Below are positions 15,383-24,693 of a stretch of 64,000 bases of DNA, piece by piece. Position numbers and translations under genes: made by a program. The notes beneath the pieces were generated by a model. It worked only from the letters and a program-made list of their open reading frames with translations, made no database searches and was not told the DNA's origin. The stretch comes from Burkholderiales bacterium (GTDB lineage Bacteria > Pseudomonadota > Gammaproteobacteria > Burkholderiales > SG8-41): positions 217,982 to 281,981 of the forward strand of contig DATAJS010000023.1 in NCBI GenBank assembly GCA_036262035.1. Reading direction: 5' to 3'. Position 1 is the stretch's first letter. Every line of letters starts with the position of its first letter.

Positions 15383-16835
15383 CCTTCTCAAGGGAGCTTC
15401 GGGCCGGCTGAACGCGCTCGTCGACTGGTTCATTCCCCGGAAGCTGATGGGAGACGCGGACGTCGTTCAAGGCGTGCGCATGTTCCTCATCAGTCACCTG
15501 GTCGGCCCGTTCCTGGGCCATACCATCTCGCTCTACGTCCTCTACGTCCAGGGCGCGCCCGACTGGGCCTGGACGGTCTTTTTCGTCGCGATCACGCTGT
15601 TCTGGCCGTTCTCGTTCGCGCTGCGACGCACCGGATGGTACGTTCCGCTCGCCTTCATCTCGATCCAGAACCTTCTTTTCTGCATCCTCTGGGGCTGCTA
15701 TCACTACGGCGGCGTGAGCTCGCCGATCCTGCCCTGGCTGATCACCGTTCCTCTTCTGGCCTTCTTCTATCTCCCGTCGGCCAAGACCCGGATCCTGGTG
15801 TCGCTGCTGATCGTCTCGAACCTGGTCGGCTTCTACTGCATCTACAACTGGTTCGGGTTCCCCGACACGATCGCCCTGAGCTCGCTGTCCGGGCTGGGCT
15901 TCGTCTCGACGTTCTGCGCCGGTCTTTACGTCTCGATGATGGCGCTCTACTACGCCAACATCGTCTCGTCGCATTCCGAGCTGGAACAGGAAGTCAAAAG
16001 GCATCTCGAGACCGCTCGCGAGCTCGGCGAGGCGACCGAGGAGGCGCAGCGGGCAGTGCGTGCCAAGTCCGAGTTCCTGTCGAACATGAGCCATGAGCTC
16101 AGGACGCCGCTCAACGCCATCATCGGTTTCAGCGAGCTCCTCATGGATGAGACCGAGCCGGACGACCAGAGCTTCGCGGATCTGCAAGCCATCAACGGCG
16201 CCGGCCACAAGCTCCTCGGCCTCATCAACGAGCTCCTCGACCTGTCGAAGCTCGAGGCCGGGAAAATGGAGCTGCATCTCGAGCCCTTCGCTCTCGGAAG
16301 GTTGGTGGATGAGATCGCGGCGGAGTGGCGCGAGCGTATCGAGGGGAACGGCAACGAGTTCGACGTGGATTGCGCAGCTGATCTCGGTGAGGTCGTGGGC
16401 GACGCTGCGAAGCTGCGTCGGGCCGTCAGCAGCCTGCTGAGCAATGCGGCGAAATACACCCAGGCCGGTCGTGTCACGCTGGCCGTGTCGAACCAGGGCG
16501 GTCAGGTCATGGTCGTTGTACGCGATACCGGGTCAGGTATCAGCCCCGATAGGATGGTCAACCTGTTCGAGACTTTCGGGAAGCACGAGGGCGAGACGTC
16601 GAGCATCTACCGGGACGACCCGGGACTCGGACTTCCTCTCAGCCAAAGGCTTTGCCGGCTGATGAACGGCGAGTTGACTGCCGACAGCGAGGTTGGCCGT
16701 GGTTCCTGCTTCACGATTCGCATTCCGTCGCAGCCTGCGAAGCATGAGACTTCGAACGCGGCAGAGTCGGATGTTTTCGCCCTTGGGGTCTTGAATTCCA
16801 CGCCATACCGACCCGCATTCGGAGCGAACACCTGA
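15375..16835 (+). CDS. six-TM membrane histidine kinase 2 (CqsS/LqsS-like), degenerate G2 box
   Basis: A 486-residue paralogue of the preceding kinase with a GTG start after CGGAGG. About six TM helices span 35-200, including YGGVSSPILPW (111-121), the same motif as in kinase 1. The H-box is canonical (FLSNMSHELRTPLN, His240). The ATPase domain is weaker: N-box LLSNAAKY (Asn357) and DTGSGIS (384-390) are kept, but the G2 box reads DDPGLGL at 414-420 in place of GGTGLGL and the ATP lid is shortened or altered (HEGETSSIY). It may bind ATP poorly and be phosphorylated in trans by kinase 1. Confidence 0.85.
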   Translation: MLSLLKGASGRLNALVDWFIPRKLMGDADVVQGVRMFLISHLVGPFLGHTISLYVLYVQGAPDWAWTVFFVAITLFWPFSFALRRTGWYVPLAFISIQNLLFCILWGCYHYGGVSSPILPWLITVPLLAFFYLPSAKTRILVSLLIVSNLVGFYCIYNWFGFPDTIALSSLSGLGFVSTFCAGLYVSMMALYYANIVSSHSELEQEVKRHLETARELGEATEEAQRAVRAKSEFLSNMSHELRTPLNAIIGFSELLMDETEPDDQSFADLQAINGAGHKLLGLINELLDLSKLEAGKMELHLEPFALGRLVDEIAAEWRERIEGNGNEFDVDCAADLGEVVGDAAKLRRAVSSLLSNAAKYTQAGRVTLAVSNQGGQVMVVVRDTGSGISPDRMVNLFETFGKHEGETSSIYRDDPGLGLPLSQRLCRLMNGELTADSEVGRGSCFTIRIPSQPAKHETSNAAESDVFALGVLNSTPYRPAFGANT

Positions 16836-16990
16836 GGTGCGTCCCGTCAACCGTTGTCCTGACTAACGCTCAGGGGCACGTTCGCCGCACGCGCCGAAGC
16901 AGCTGGGTGCGCTTGATCCACAAGGTATCCGAGGCCGATTCGCTGGCCCGCCCTGCCCCTCAAGCCCGGCACTTGCGTGGCGCGCAACCG

Positions 16991-17049
16991 AATGCGCCAA
17001 CTTTCGTCTGAGGCGCATTAGGAAGCGCAGTGCGGCGCTTTCGCGCCGC
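16991..17049. terminator. two inverted repeats between convergent genes
   Basis: AATGCGCC (16991-16998) pairs with GGCGCATT (17012-17019). GCGGCGC (17032-17038) pairs with GCGCCGC (17043-17049) around a TTTC loop. They lie in the 262-bp gap between kinase 2 (rightward) and an outer-membrane protein (leftward). No clear T-run follows either, so they are candidate bidirectional or Rho-assisted terminators. Confidence 0.4.
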
Positions 17050-17097
17050 CGGCTTAGGCAGCCCCTGGATCGGCACCGCAGCCGGCGCGGCCGGCAC

Positions 17098-17922
17098 TCA
17101 GAAGCGGAAGTTGATGGCGATGCGGGCGACCTGGCCGGAGTTTCGGAAGCGGTAGGCTATGCTCTCGCCGCCGAAATTGGCTGGGTCGCGGGCCTGCACC
17201 GTCACGTCCCGCAGATCGAAATGCAGGAACTCGAGCTGCAGGCTCGTGCGCGTTGAGATGCGATGCTCGACCCCGCCGCCGACGGCGTAGCCGAGGCGCG
17301 TGCCGCTTTCGCTCCAGCTGTTCGAGTAGACGCCGTTTGGCGCGTCGGGCAGAGGGAGCTGGAGGTTCCCGATGCGCAGGTCGAAGCGGTTGCGCACCCG
17401 CCCGGCGGCAAGGCCGCCGGTGACGTAGAACAGTGTCCGGTCGGCCACGACGCCGGCCCGCGCCAGCATCGTCGCCAGGCCGCCGATCCGCGTGCCGTAG
17501 CGTGTCGTGGTCTCGCTCTGCCCGAATGGATTTTGGCCGGCACCGAACCCGAATGGGGCGGGGTCGACGCCGAACATCGTGTTCTCGGCCGAGAAGCGGC
17601 CGAAGTTCAGGCCGAGCGCGACGCCACCGACGAAGCGGTCGCGCTGCATGTCGTAGCCGAGCGTCAAGCCGCCGCCGGCGGTGGTGTCGGCGCCAGCCTG
17701 CCGCGACGGGAAGATCCCGAGCGTGACATCCCGATCGATGACGCCGGCGGGCGACGCGGTGGAGGCGAGGGTGGCGCGGCCGTCGGTCCTGACGCCGCCG
17801 ATCGAGGCGCCGGCATAGGGTCCGCTGAAGGCGGCGGGACGCGGACTGGGCCCGGTGTCCGCGCCGGCTGCGACAGCCGTGGCTTCCAGGAGGATGACGG
17901 CCGAGGCCATACGGAGAAACAT
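17098..17922 (-). CDS. outer-membrane beta-barrel protein (opacity/Omp_b-brl type)
   Basis: A 274-residue protein from the ATG at 17922, which is preceded by GAGGGAAAG and followed by a signal peptide (LLEATAVAAGA). The mature part begins with FSGPYAGASIGG, typical of the opacity-like barrel family, and continues with GGGLTLGYDMQ, LFYVTGGLAAGRV, LGYAVGGGVEHRIS and TSLQLEFLHFDL. It ends VARIAINFRF with the C-terminal Phe. These proteins are surface barrels of mostly unknown role. It converges on kinase 2 and is divergent from the MHYT hybrid kinase. Confidence 0.85.
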   Translation of the reverse strand: MFLRMASAVILLEATAVAAGADTGPSPRPAAFSGPYAGASIGGVRTDGRATLASTASPAGVIDRDVTLGIFPSRQAGADTTAGGGLTLGYDMQRDRFVGGVALGLNFGRFSAENTMFGVDPAPFGFGAGQNPFGQSETTTRYGTRIGGLATMLARAGVVADRTLFYVTGGLAAGRVRNRFDLRIGNLQLPLPDAPNGVYSNSWSESGTRLGYAVGGGVEHRISTRTSLQLEFLHFDLRDVTVQARDPANFGGESIAYRFRNSGQVARIAINFRF

Positions 17923-18258
17923 CCGGATCTTTCCCTCACGGTTGGCGTGACCGCGGCGGCGCGTCTGGTGGAAGGACGCTGTATGCGCAGCCGAGGGGCG
18001 CATCTGGGTGAGGTGTTCAAGCGACTCGCTGTTCAGAAGGAGAGTCGGATTGAAGAAGGGCATCTGATGTCGGGCCACGTGCATATGATAATTGCATCCC
18101 GCCGAAGTATACGGTGTCGCAGGTCATCGGGTTCATCGAGGGCAAGGGTGTGCGATTCGATGTGCGCCGTTAACGCGCGCACCGGCGCTCAACTTCGTTC
18201 CGCACGCGCCGTTATGCCCCTGTAGGGCCCTCGCCCATACAGGTCGGAGTTGTCAGGC
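17923..18258. other. 336-bp divergent intergenic region
   Basis: This separates the leftward outer-membrane gene from the rightward MHYT kinase. A short AT-richer stretch (CATATGATAATTGCAT, about 18082-18097) stands out from the GC-rich surroundings and is the most likely promoter area. GGAG at 18246-18249 precedes the ATG at 18259 by 9 bp. No ORF is supported. Confidence 0.4.
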
Positions 18259-21200
18259 ATGACCGGAACGTACGACCTCTCGCTCGTCTCGCTGTCCTAC
18301 GTCGTCGCGGCGCTTGCCGCGTACGTGGCGCTGACGCTCGCCTCCCGTGTTTCGGCCTCGCAGGGCCGGGGCGCCACGTATTGGCTCATCGGCGGCGCGG
18401 TGTCGATGGGCAGCGGCATCTGGTCGATGCACTTCATCGGGATGCTCGCTTTCCGTCTGCCGATCCCGATGTCGTACGAGATGGACATCACCCTGCTGTC
18501 GATGGTGATCGCGATGCTGGTGTCCGGCTTCGCGCTGTTCACCATCAATCGCAGCCGCCTGACCGTGCGGCGGCTGCTCGTGTCGGGCGCGCTGATGGGC
18601 ACCGGCATCGCGGCCATGCATTACACGGGCATGGCCGCGATCCCGATGTCCCCGCCGATCCGCTGGGACCCGCTGCTCTACGGCGCCTCGATCGCCATCG
18701 CCATCGCCGCTTCGGTCGTCGCGCTGTGGATCGCGTTCAACCTGCGCTCCGAGGCCCTGTCCAACGTGGCGCTCAAGCGCTTCGGCGCGGCGCTCGTGAT
18801 GGGCGTGGCGATCGCGGGCATGCACTACACCGGCATGGCGGCCGCTCATTTCTCTCCCGACAGCGTCTGCCTCGGCAGCCCGCAGGGCGTCAGCAACCTG
18901 TGGCTGGCGACGACGATCGGCGGCTGCACGATGCTGTTCCTCGCCGCCACGATGCTCATCTCGGTATTCGATGCGAGGATCGCATCGAATACCGCACGAC
19001 TTGCCGAATCGCTGCGGCTCGCCAACGAGCAGCTCACCGGAGAGATCGTCGAGCGCCGCCGCGCCGAGGAAGCCCAGCGCGCGAGCGCCGCGGAGCTCAA
19101 GCTCATCACCGACCAGATGCCGGCGATGCTGGCCTATTTCGACGCCGAGCTCGTCTACCGCTATCACAACCGCGGTTTCGAGCAGTGGACCGGCCTCCCC
19201 GCCGCGCAGATCGACGGCCGGCACCTCGCCGACGTGATCGGCGCCGAAGCGTGCTCGGAGATCGCGAGCAGGATCCCGCAGGCGCGCGCCGAAGGACGCA
19301 TCTTCTTCGAAAGCTCGCGCCGGATGCCCGACGGCCGCCAGCAACATGCCGAAACCACACTGATGCCGCGCTTCGACGACGCCGGCGCGGTCATCGGCTA
19401 CTACACCATGATCACGGACATCTCGGAGCGCAAGCAGATGGCAGCGCTCCAGATCGCGATCGAGGCCGCGCAGGCCGCCAGCCGCGCGAAGTCGGACTTC
19501 CTCGCGACCATGAGCCACGAGATCCGCACGCCGATGAACGGCGTGCTGGGCATGACCGATCTGCTGATGGATTCGGGCCTCACCCCGACGCAGCGCCGCT
19601 ACGCCCAGACGATCCGCAACTCGGGCGACGCGCTGCTCAACATCATCAACGACATCCTCGACTTCTCGAAGATCGAGGCGGGCAAGCTCGAGCTCGAGAA
19701 CATCGACTTCTCGGTGCGCGAAGTCGCCGAGGAAGTCGCCGAGCTGCTCACGAGCCGCGCGCACACCAAGGGGCTGGAGCTCGCGTGCCAGGTCGACGAC
19801 GACGTGCCGCTGGTGCTCGGCGGCGACCCCGGCCGGCTGCGGCAGGTGCTGCTCAACCTCGGCGGCAACGCGGTCAAGTTCACCGAATCGGGCGAAGTGC
19901 TGATCACCGTCAAGCGCGCGGCGGACGACCGCGCGACCCCGGGCAACACCGTGCTGCGCTTCGCGGTGCGCGACACCGGCATCGGCATCACCCAGGAAAC
20001 CCGCGGGCGGCTGTTCCAGGCCTTCAGCCAGGCCGACGGTTCCACGACGCGGCGCTTCGGCGGCACCGGCCTCGGCCTCGTGATCTGCAAGCAGCTCGTC
20101 GAGATGATGGGCGGCGAGATCGACATTGCGAGCCGCCCCGGCGCCGGCTCCACGTTCTGGTTCACCGCGCGCTTCGCGACCCCCGGATCGGCCGCCGCAA
20201 CCGCGGCGCGCCGCAGCGATCTCTCCGGCGTGCGCGTGCTCGTCGTCGACCACGACCCGACGACGTGCACCATCCTCCAGCGTTACCTCATCGCGTGCGG
20301 CGCGCTGAGCGGCGCGGCGGACACCGCGCAGACGGCGCTCGCGATGCTGCGCAAGGCGCACGCGCAGGGCGCGGCTTACGACGTGGCGCTGGTCGACCGC
20401 AAGGTTCGCGGCATGCACGCGATCGAGCTCGCGCGCCGTATCGACGCAGACTCCGAGCTGCGCGGCACCCGCATCATCGTTCTCGACTCGCCGAGCGGCC
20501 GCGAGACGCGCGGCCTCACCGGCGAACCGGGCATCTTCGGACACCTCGACAAGCCGGTGCGCCGCGCCGAGCTCTTCCACAGCATCGCCGTGGCGATGGG
20601 CGCGGCGGAGCCGGTGCGCGCGGCCGAGCAAGCGATGGCCGACACGCAGGAGGCGCCGCTCGGCGGCCACGTGCTGCTCGTCGAGGACAACAGCGTCAAC
20701 CAGGAGATCTGCGCACAGATGCTCGTCAACCTCGGCTGCGACGTCGAAGTGGTGTCCGACGGGCGCGCCGGCCTGGAAGCCGCGTTCGCGCGGCCCTACG
20801 ATCTCGTGCTCATGGATTGCCAGATGCCGGTCATGGACGGCTTGGAGTCGGCCACGGCGATACGCGAGCGCGAGCGCGCCGAGGCGAAGACGGCGCCCGC
20901 GCGCCACATCCCGATCATCGCGCTGACCGCGAACGCGATGGACGGCGACCGCGCGCGCTGCATCAAAGCGGGTATGGACGACTACCTCTCGAAGCCGTTC
21001 AAGAAGGAAGCATTGCGTGCGGTGCTCGAGCGCTGGCTCCCGGCGTGCCCGCGGACCGAGCGCCGCGCGGCCGAGCCTGCAGCCGAGATTCCGCCGAGCG
21101 TAGAAGTCCGCGGGCAGGCCGAGACGCTCGACCGCAGCGCGCTCGACAACATCCGCCGGCTGCAGAAGCCCGGCGCGCCGAGCGTGCTCGGCAAGGTCGT

Positions 21201-21477
21201 CGACCTCTATGTGCGCGACGCGCCGCGGCAGATCACGGCGATGCGTGATGCGCTCTCAGCCGGCGACAGCGCGGTGCTGCGGCGGGCCGCGCACACGCTC
21301 AAGTCCAACAGCGGCAATCTCGGCGCGACCGGGTTGGCCGCGGTCTGCAAGGAGCTCGAGACGCGCGCGGCCGGCGCCGCGCTCGACGGCACGGACGAGT
21401 TCATCGAGCGCATCCAGCGCGAGTACGAGCGCGTGCAGGCCGCCCTGCTCGCCGAAACCGAGTCGGCAGAAGCATGA
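18259..21477 (+). CDS. MHYT-PAS hybrid histidine kinase with two receivers and Hpt
   Basis: A 1072-residue membrane hybrid kinase. The N-terminal MHYT domain (about 5-235) has six or more TM helices and three metal-binding motifs: SMHFIGM, AMHYTGM and GMHYTGM, proposed to sense O2, CO or NO through copper. Then come a coiled linker, a PAS domain (about 275-390), HisKA with His420 (TMSHEIRTP) and HATPase with DTGIGI and GGTGLGL. Receiver 1 has Asp713 but an atypical VDRKVRGM turn; receiver 2 is canonical with Asp853 (LMDCQMP). A C-terminal Hpt has His1012 (AAHTLKS). A complete phosphorelay is thus on one chain. Its stop overlaps the next gene's start as ATGA, making the c-di-GMP enzyme at 21474 its likely target. 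Confidence 0.93.
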   Translation: MTGTYDLSLVSLSYVVAALAAYVALTLASRVSASQGRGATYWLIGGAVSMGSGIWSMHFIGMLAFRLPIPMSYEMDITLLSMVIAMLVSGFALFTINRSRLTVRRLLVSGALMGTGIAAMHYTGMAAIPMSPPIRWDPLLYGASIAIAIAASVVALWIAFNLRSEALSNVALKRFGAALVMGVAIAGMHYTGMAAAHFSPDSVCLGSPQGVSNLWLATTIGGCTMLFLAATMLISVFDARIASNTARLAESLRLANEQLTGEIVERRRAEEAQRASAAELKLITDQMPAMLAYFDAELVYRYHNRGFEQWTGLPAAQIDGRHLADVIGAEACSEIASRIPQARAEGRIFFESSRRMPDGRQQHAETTLMPRFDDAGAVIGYYTMITDISERKQMAALQIAIEAAQAASRAKSDFLATMSHEIRTPMNGVLGMTDLLMDSGLTPTQRRYAQTIRNSGDALLNIINDILDFSKIEAGKLELENIDFSVREVAEEVAELLTSRAHTKGLELACQVDDDVPLVLGGDPGRLRQVLLNLGGNAVKFTESGEVLITVKRAADDRATPGNTVLRFAVRDTGIGITQETRGRLFQAFSQADGSTTRRFGGTGLGLVICKQLVEMMGGEIDIASRPGAGSTFWFTARFATPGSAAATAARRSDLSGVRVLVVDHDPTTCTILQRYLIACGALSGAADTAQTALAMLRKAHAQGAAYDVALVDRKVRGMHAIELARRIDADSELRGTRIIVLDSPSGRETRGLTGEPGIFGHLDKPVRRAELFHSIAVAMGAAEPVRAAEQAMADTQEAPLGGHVLLVEDNSVNQEICAQMLVNLGCDVEVVSDGRAGLEAAFARPYDLVLMDCQMPVMDGLESATAIRERERAEAKTAPARHIPIIALTANAMDGDRARCIKAGMDDYLSKPFKKEALRAVLERWLPACPRTERRAAEPAAEIPPSVEVRGQAETLDRSALDNIRRLQKPGAPSVLGKVVDLYVRDAPRQITAMRDALSAGDSAVLRRAAHTLKSNSGNLGATGLAAVCKELETRAAGAALDGTDEFIERIQREYERVQAALLAETESAEA

Positions 21478-23624
21478 AGGCCCGCACGCAACCCGTGGTG
21501 CTCATCATCGACGACGACATCGTGATGCGCATGCTCGCGCGCGAAGCGCTCGAGCAGGCGGGCTTCACCGTCGAGGAAGCGAGCGACGGGCAGGAAGGCC
21601 TCGAGACGTTCGAGGCGCTCAGGCCCGACGCCGTGCTGCTCGACGTCATGATGCCGGTGCTCGACGGTTTCGAGACCTGCGCGAGCTTGCGCTCGCGCGA
21701 GTCCGGCGTCACTGTTCCGGTGCTCATGATGACGGGCCTCGACGATGCCGAATCCATCCATCGCGTGTACGAAGTCGGCGCGACCGACTTCATCACCAAG
21801 CCCATCGCGCTCGCGATGCTGGGTCATCGGGTGAGCTACGTGCTGCGCGCCAGCCGCGCGTTCCAGGAGCTCCAGCGCAGCGAAGCGCGGCTCACCAACG
21901 CGCAGCGCATCGCGCAGATCGGCCACTGGGACTGGAATCTCGCGACCGGCGCGGTGCAGCGCTCCGAGGAAGTGCGCCGCATACTCGGCTACACCGCCGA
22001 GACGCAGCTTCCGGAGCGCGGCATCTTCCTCGACGCCGTGCACCCCGACGACCGCCGCGCGGTCGAGGACGCGCTGTACGCGGCGATCCACCGCAACGAG
22101 CCCCTCAACATGGGCTTTCGCATCGTTCGGCCCGACGGCGAGGTGCGCGCGGTTCACCAGCAGGCCGAGGTGGTGCGCGACGCATCGGGCAAGCCGCTGG
22201 GCATGCAGGGCACGCTGCAGGACGTCACCGACCGCAAGCGCGCCGAAGCGCAGATCGAGCAGCTCGCCCTGTACGACGCGGTCACCGGATTGCCCAACCG
22301 GCACCTGTTCCGCGAGCAGCTCAATCACGGCATCGGCCGCGCCCAGCGCACCGGCGAAAACCTCGTGCTGCTGTCGCTCGACCTCGACCGCTTCAAGCGC
22401 ATCAACGACACCCTCGGCCACGAGACCGGCGACCTGCTGCTGAAGGAAGCCGGCGCGCGCATCGCACAGGCGATCCGCGGCAGCGACGTCATCGCGCGTC
22501 GCGAGAGCGACGCCGAGAGGTGGTGCATCGCGCGCCAGGGCGGCGACGAGTTCACGCTGCTCCTGCCGGCCATGCCCGACGCGCAGGACGCGGCGAAGGT
22601 CGCGCGCCGCCTCCTCGAAGCGCTGGCCGAGCCGTTCCGGCTCGCCGGCAGCGACATCGTGGTGGGCGCGAGCGTGGGCATCGCGGTCTACCCGCTCGAC
22701 GGCGCCGACGGCGAGACCCTGCTCAAGAACGCCGACGCGGCGCGCGCTTACGCGAAGCAGCAGGGCATGAACCGCTGCGAGTTCTACAACGGCACGATGA
22801 ACGCCCGCACGCTCGAAAAGCTCTCGCTGGAAAGCAAGTTGCACCAGGCGCTCGAGCGCGACGAGTTCAGCCTGCATTACCAGCCCAAGGTGGACCTGGC
22901 GACGCGCGAGGTCGTGGGCTTCGAAGCGCTGATCCGCTGGCGCCACCCGGAGCTCGGCATGGTCTCGCCGGCGGATTTCATCCCGCTCGCCGAAGAGACC
23001 GGCCTCATCACCCCGATCGGCGCGTGGGTGCTGCGCGCCGCGTGCGCGCAGATCGCGACGTGGCGCGATGCCGGGGTGGCCCTCGTACCGGTCGCGATCA
23101 ACCTCTCGGCCAGGCAGTTCCACCAGGAGAACATCTGCGAGGTGGTCGCCGGCGCGCTCGCGACACACCATATACCGCCGCACCTCCTGGAGCTCGAGAT
23201 CACCGAGAGCGCCGCGATGAAGGACGCGGAAGCCGCCACCGCGACGCTGAGGAAGCTCAAGGCGATCGGCGTGCAGATCGCGATCGACGACTTCGGCACC
23301 GGGTACTCGAGCCTGTCGTATCTCAAGCGTTTTCCCATCGATTCGCTCAAGATCGACCGCTCGTTCGTCACCGAGCTGCCGTGCAACCAGGACGACGCGA
23401 CGATCGCGCAGGCGGTGATCACGATGGGACATGCGCTGCGCCTGAAGATCGTCGCGGAAGGCGTGGAGACCGCAGCCCAGCGCGATTTCCTGGCAGCCAA
23501 CCGCTGCGACCAGATGCAGGGCTACTTTTTCTCGAGGCCGCTGCCGGCCGACCAGTGCACCGCGCTGTTCGGTCCTGCGTCGACCACCCCGGATCCGGAC
23601 GAGCTCAGGACTGCGGCGGCCTGA
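21474..23624 (+). CDS. receiver-PAS-GGDEF-EAL c-di-GMP protein
   Basis: A 716-residue protein. Receiver at 1-125 with Asp57 (LLDVMMP) and Lys in ITKPIA; PAS/PAC at about 140-265 (GHWDWNLATG, FRIVRPDGEVR); GGDEF at about 270-445 with the intact signature at 356-360; EAL at about 460-705 with E-A-L at 484-486, ELEITES and DDFGTGYSS. An insertion (ARRESDAERWCIARQ) just before GGDEF lengthens the cyclase domain by about 15 residues. Both catalytic signatures are intact, so it may act as cyclase or phosphodiesterase. The start overlaps the hybrid kinase stop by 4 bp. Confidence 0.93.
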   Translation: MKARTQPVVLIIDDDIVMRMLAREALEQAGFTVEEASDGQEGLETFEALRPDAVLLDVMMPVLDGFETCASLRSRESGVTVPVLMMTGLDDAESIHRVYEVGATDFITKPIALAMLGHRVSYVLRASRAFQELQRSEARLTNAQRIAQIGHWDWNLATGAVQRSEEVRRILGYTAETQLPERGIFLDAVHPDDRRAVEDALYAAIHRNEPLNMGFRIVRPDGEVRAVHQQAEVVRDASGKPLGMQGTLQDVTDRKRAEAQIEQLALYDAVTGLPNRHLFREQLNHGIGRAQRTGENLVLLSLDLDRFKRINDTLGHETGDLLLKEAGARIAQAIRGSDVIARRESDAERWCIARQGGDEFTLLLPAMPDAQDAAKVARRLLEALAEPFRLAGSDIVVGASVGIAVYPLDGADGETLLKNADAARAYAKQQGMNRCEFYNGTMNARTLEKLSLESKLHQALERDEFSLHYQPKVDLATREVVGFEALIRWRHPELGMVSPADFIPLAEETGLITPIGAWVLRAACAQIATWRDAGVALVPVAINLSARQFHQENICEVVAGALATHHIPPHLLELEITESAAMKDAEAATATLRKLKAIGVQIAIDDFGTGYSSLSYLKRFPIDSLKIDRSFVTELPCNQDDATIAQAVITMGHALRLKIVAEGVETAAQRDFLAANRCDQMQGYFFSRPLPADQCTALFGPASTTPDPDELRTAAA

Positions 23625-23732
23625 AGGTTCTCGCCGCGGTAACCGCGTGGTACTCTGCGGATCGATGGACACTGCAGCACAGCCAGCGCGACGCCGCGGG
23701 CGTCGAGGCCCCTCCCGCAGAGCGGCCCTCGC

Positions 23733-24662
23733 GTGCGCGTACTGATCGCCGATGACGATGCGGTAACCCTGCGCCAGCTCTCGGGGCTGCTCGCGCACCT
23801 CGGCCACGAGCCGGTCGCGGCGCACGACGGCGCAGAAGCGTGGGCGGCGATACAGGCGCCCGATGCGCCGGCGCTCATCATCCTGGACTGGATGATGCCG
23901 CCGCCCGACGGCGTGGAGATCTGCCGGCGCCTGCGCGACAGCGGACGGCGTCCCTACCAATACGTCCTGCTGCTCACCGCCCGCGACACCGTCGACGACG
24001 TCGTCGAGGGCATGGATGCCGGTGCGGACGATTACCTCAGGAAACCCTTCGACCTGCGCGAGCTTCGGGTGCGGCTGCGCGCGGGAGAGCGCGTGCTCGC
24101 GCTGCAGGACGAGCTGCGCGCCCAGGCGACGACCGATGAGCTCACGCGGCTGCCCAATCGCCGCGGAATCCTCGAGCGCCTGCAGCACGAGCTCGCCCTG
24201 GTGCGGCGAGACGGGCGGGCCTTCAGCATCCTCACGATCGACATCGACAACTTCAAGAACGTCAACGACGCGCACGGCCACGCAGTCGGCGACGAAGTGC
24301 TGAAGCATGTCGCCGCGCGCATGCGCGTCCAGGTCCGCGGTTACGACGACGTCGGGCGCCATGGCGGCGAAGAGTTCATGGTCGTGCTGCCCGCGTGCGA
24401 CCCGGCAGGCGCAGTGGGCGTCGCCGAACGCATACGCGCCGACATCGCCTCGTCCCCGGTCTCCACCTCCGCCGGCGGCCTGACGGTCACGGTGAGCATC
24501 GGCGTGGCGACGATCCCGGGAGCCGCGGCCGCGGACGCGACCGGCCTGCTCGCCGCCGCGGACGGCGCCCTCTACGCCGCCAAGCGCAACGGACGAAACC
24601 GCGTGCAGATCGCGCCCGACGCCGATGCGTCCACGGGACCCACCCCGCCGATTACGCCGTAA
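23733..24662 (+). CDS. receiver-GGDEF diguanylate cyclase (PleD/WspR-like)
   Basis: A 309-residue protein from a GTG start. Receiver at 1-125 with Asp7-9, Asp52 (IILDWMMP) and Lys104 (LRKPFD); GGDEF at about 130-295 with G-G-E-E-F at 211-215 and the [12 protein letters not shown] metal strand. No inhibitory RxxD motif is obvious directly before the signature ([11 protein letters not shown]). It most likely makes c-di-GMP when phosphorylated. It lies 108 bp after the REC-PAS-GGDEF-EAL gene and may be driven by the same hybrid kinase. Confidence 0.92.
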   Translation: MRVLIADDDAVTLRQLSGLLAHLGHEPVAAHDGAEAWAAIQAPDAPALIILDWMMPPPDGVEICRRLRDSGRRPYQYVLLLTARDTVDDVVEGMDAGADDYLRKPFDLRELRVRLRAGERVLALQDELRAQATTDELTRLPNRRGILERLQHELALVRRDGRAFSILTIDIDNFKNVNDAHGHAVGDEVLKHVAARMRVQVRGYDDVGRHGGEEFMVVLPACDPAGAVGVAERIRADIASSPVSTSAGGLTVTVSIGVATIPGAAAADATGLLAAADGALYAAKRNGRNRVQIAPDADASTGPTPPITP

Positions 24663-24693
24663 ACCCCCTCCGGTTTTTGATAGCCTCTGCGGG

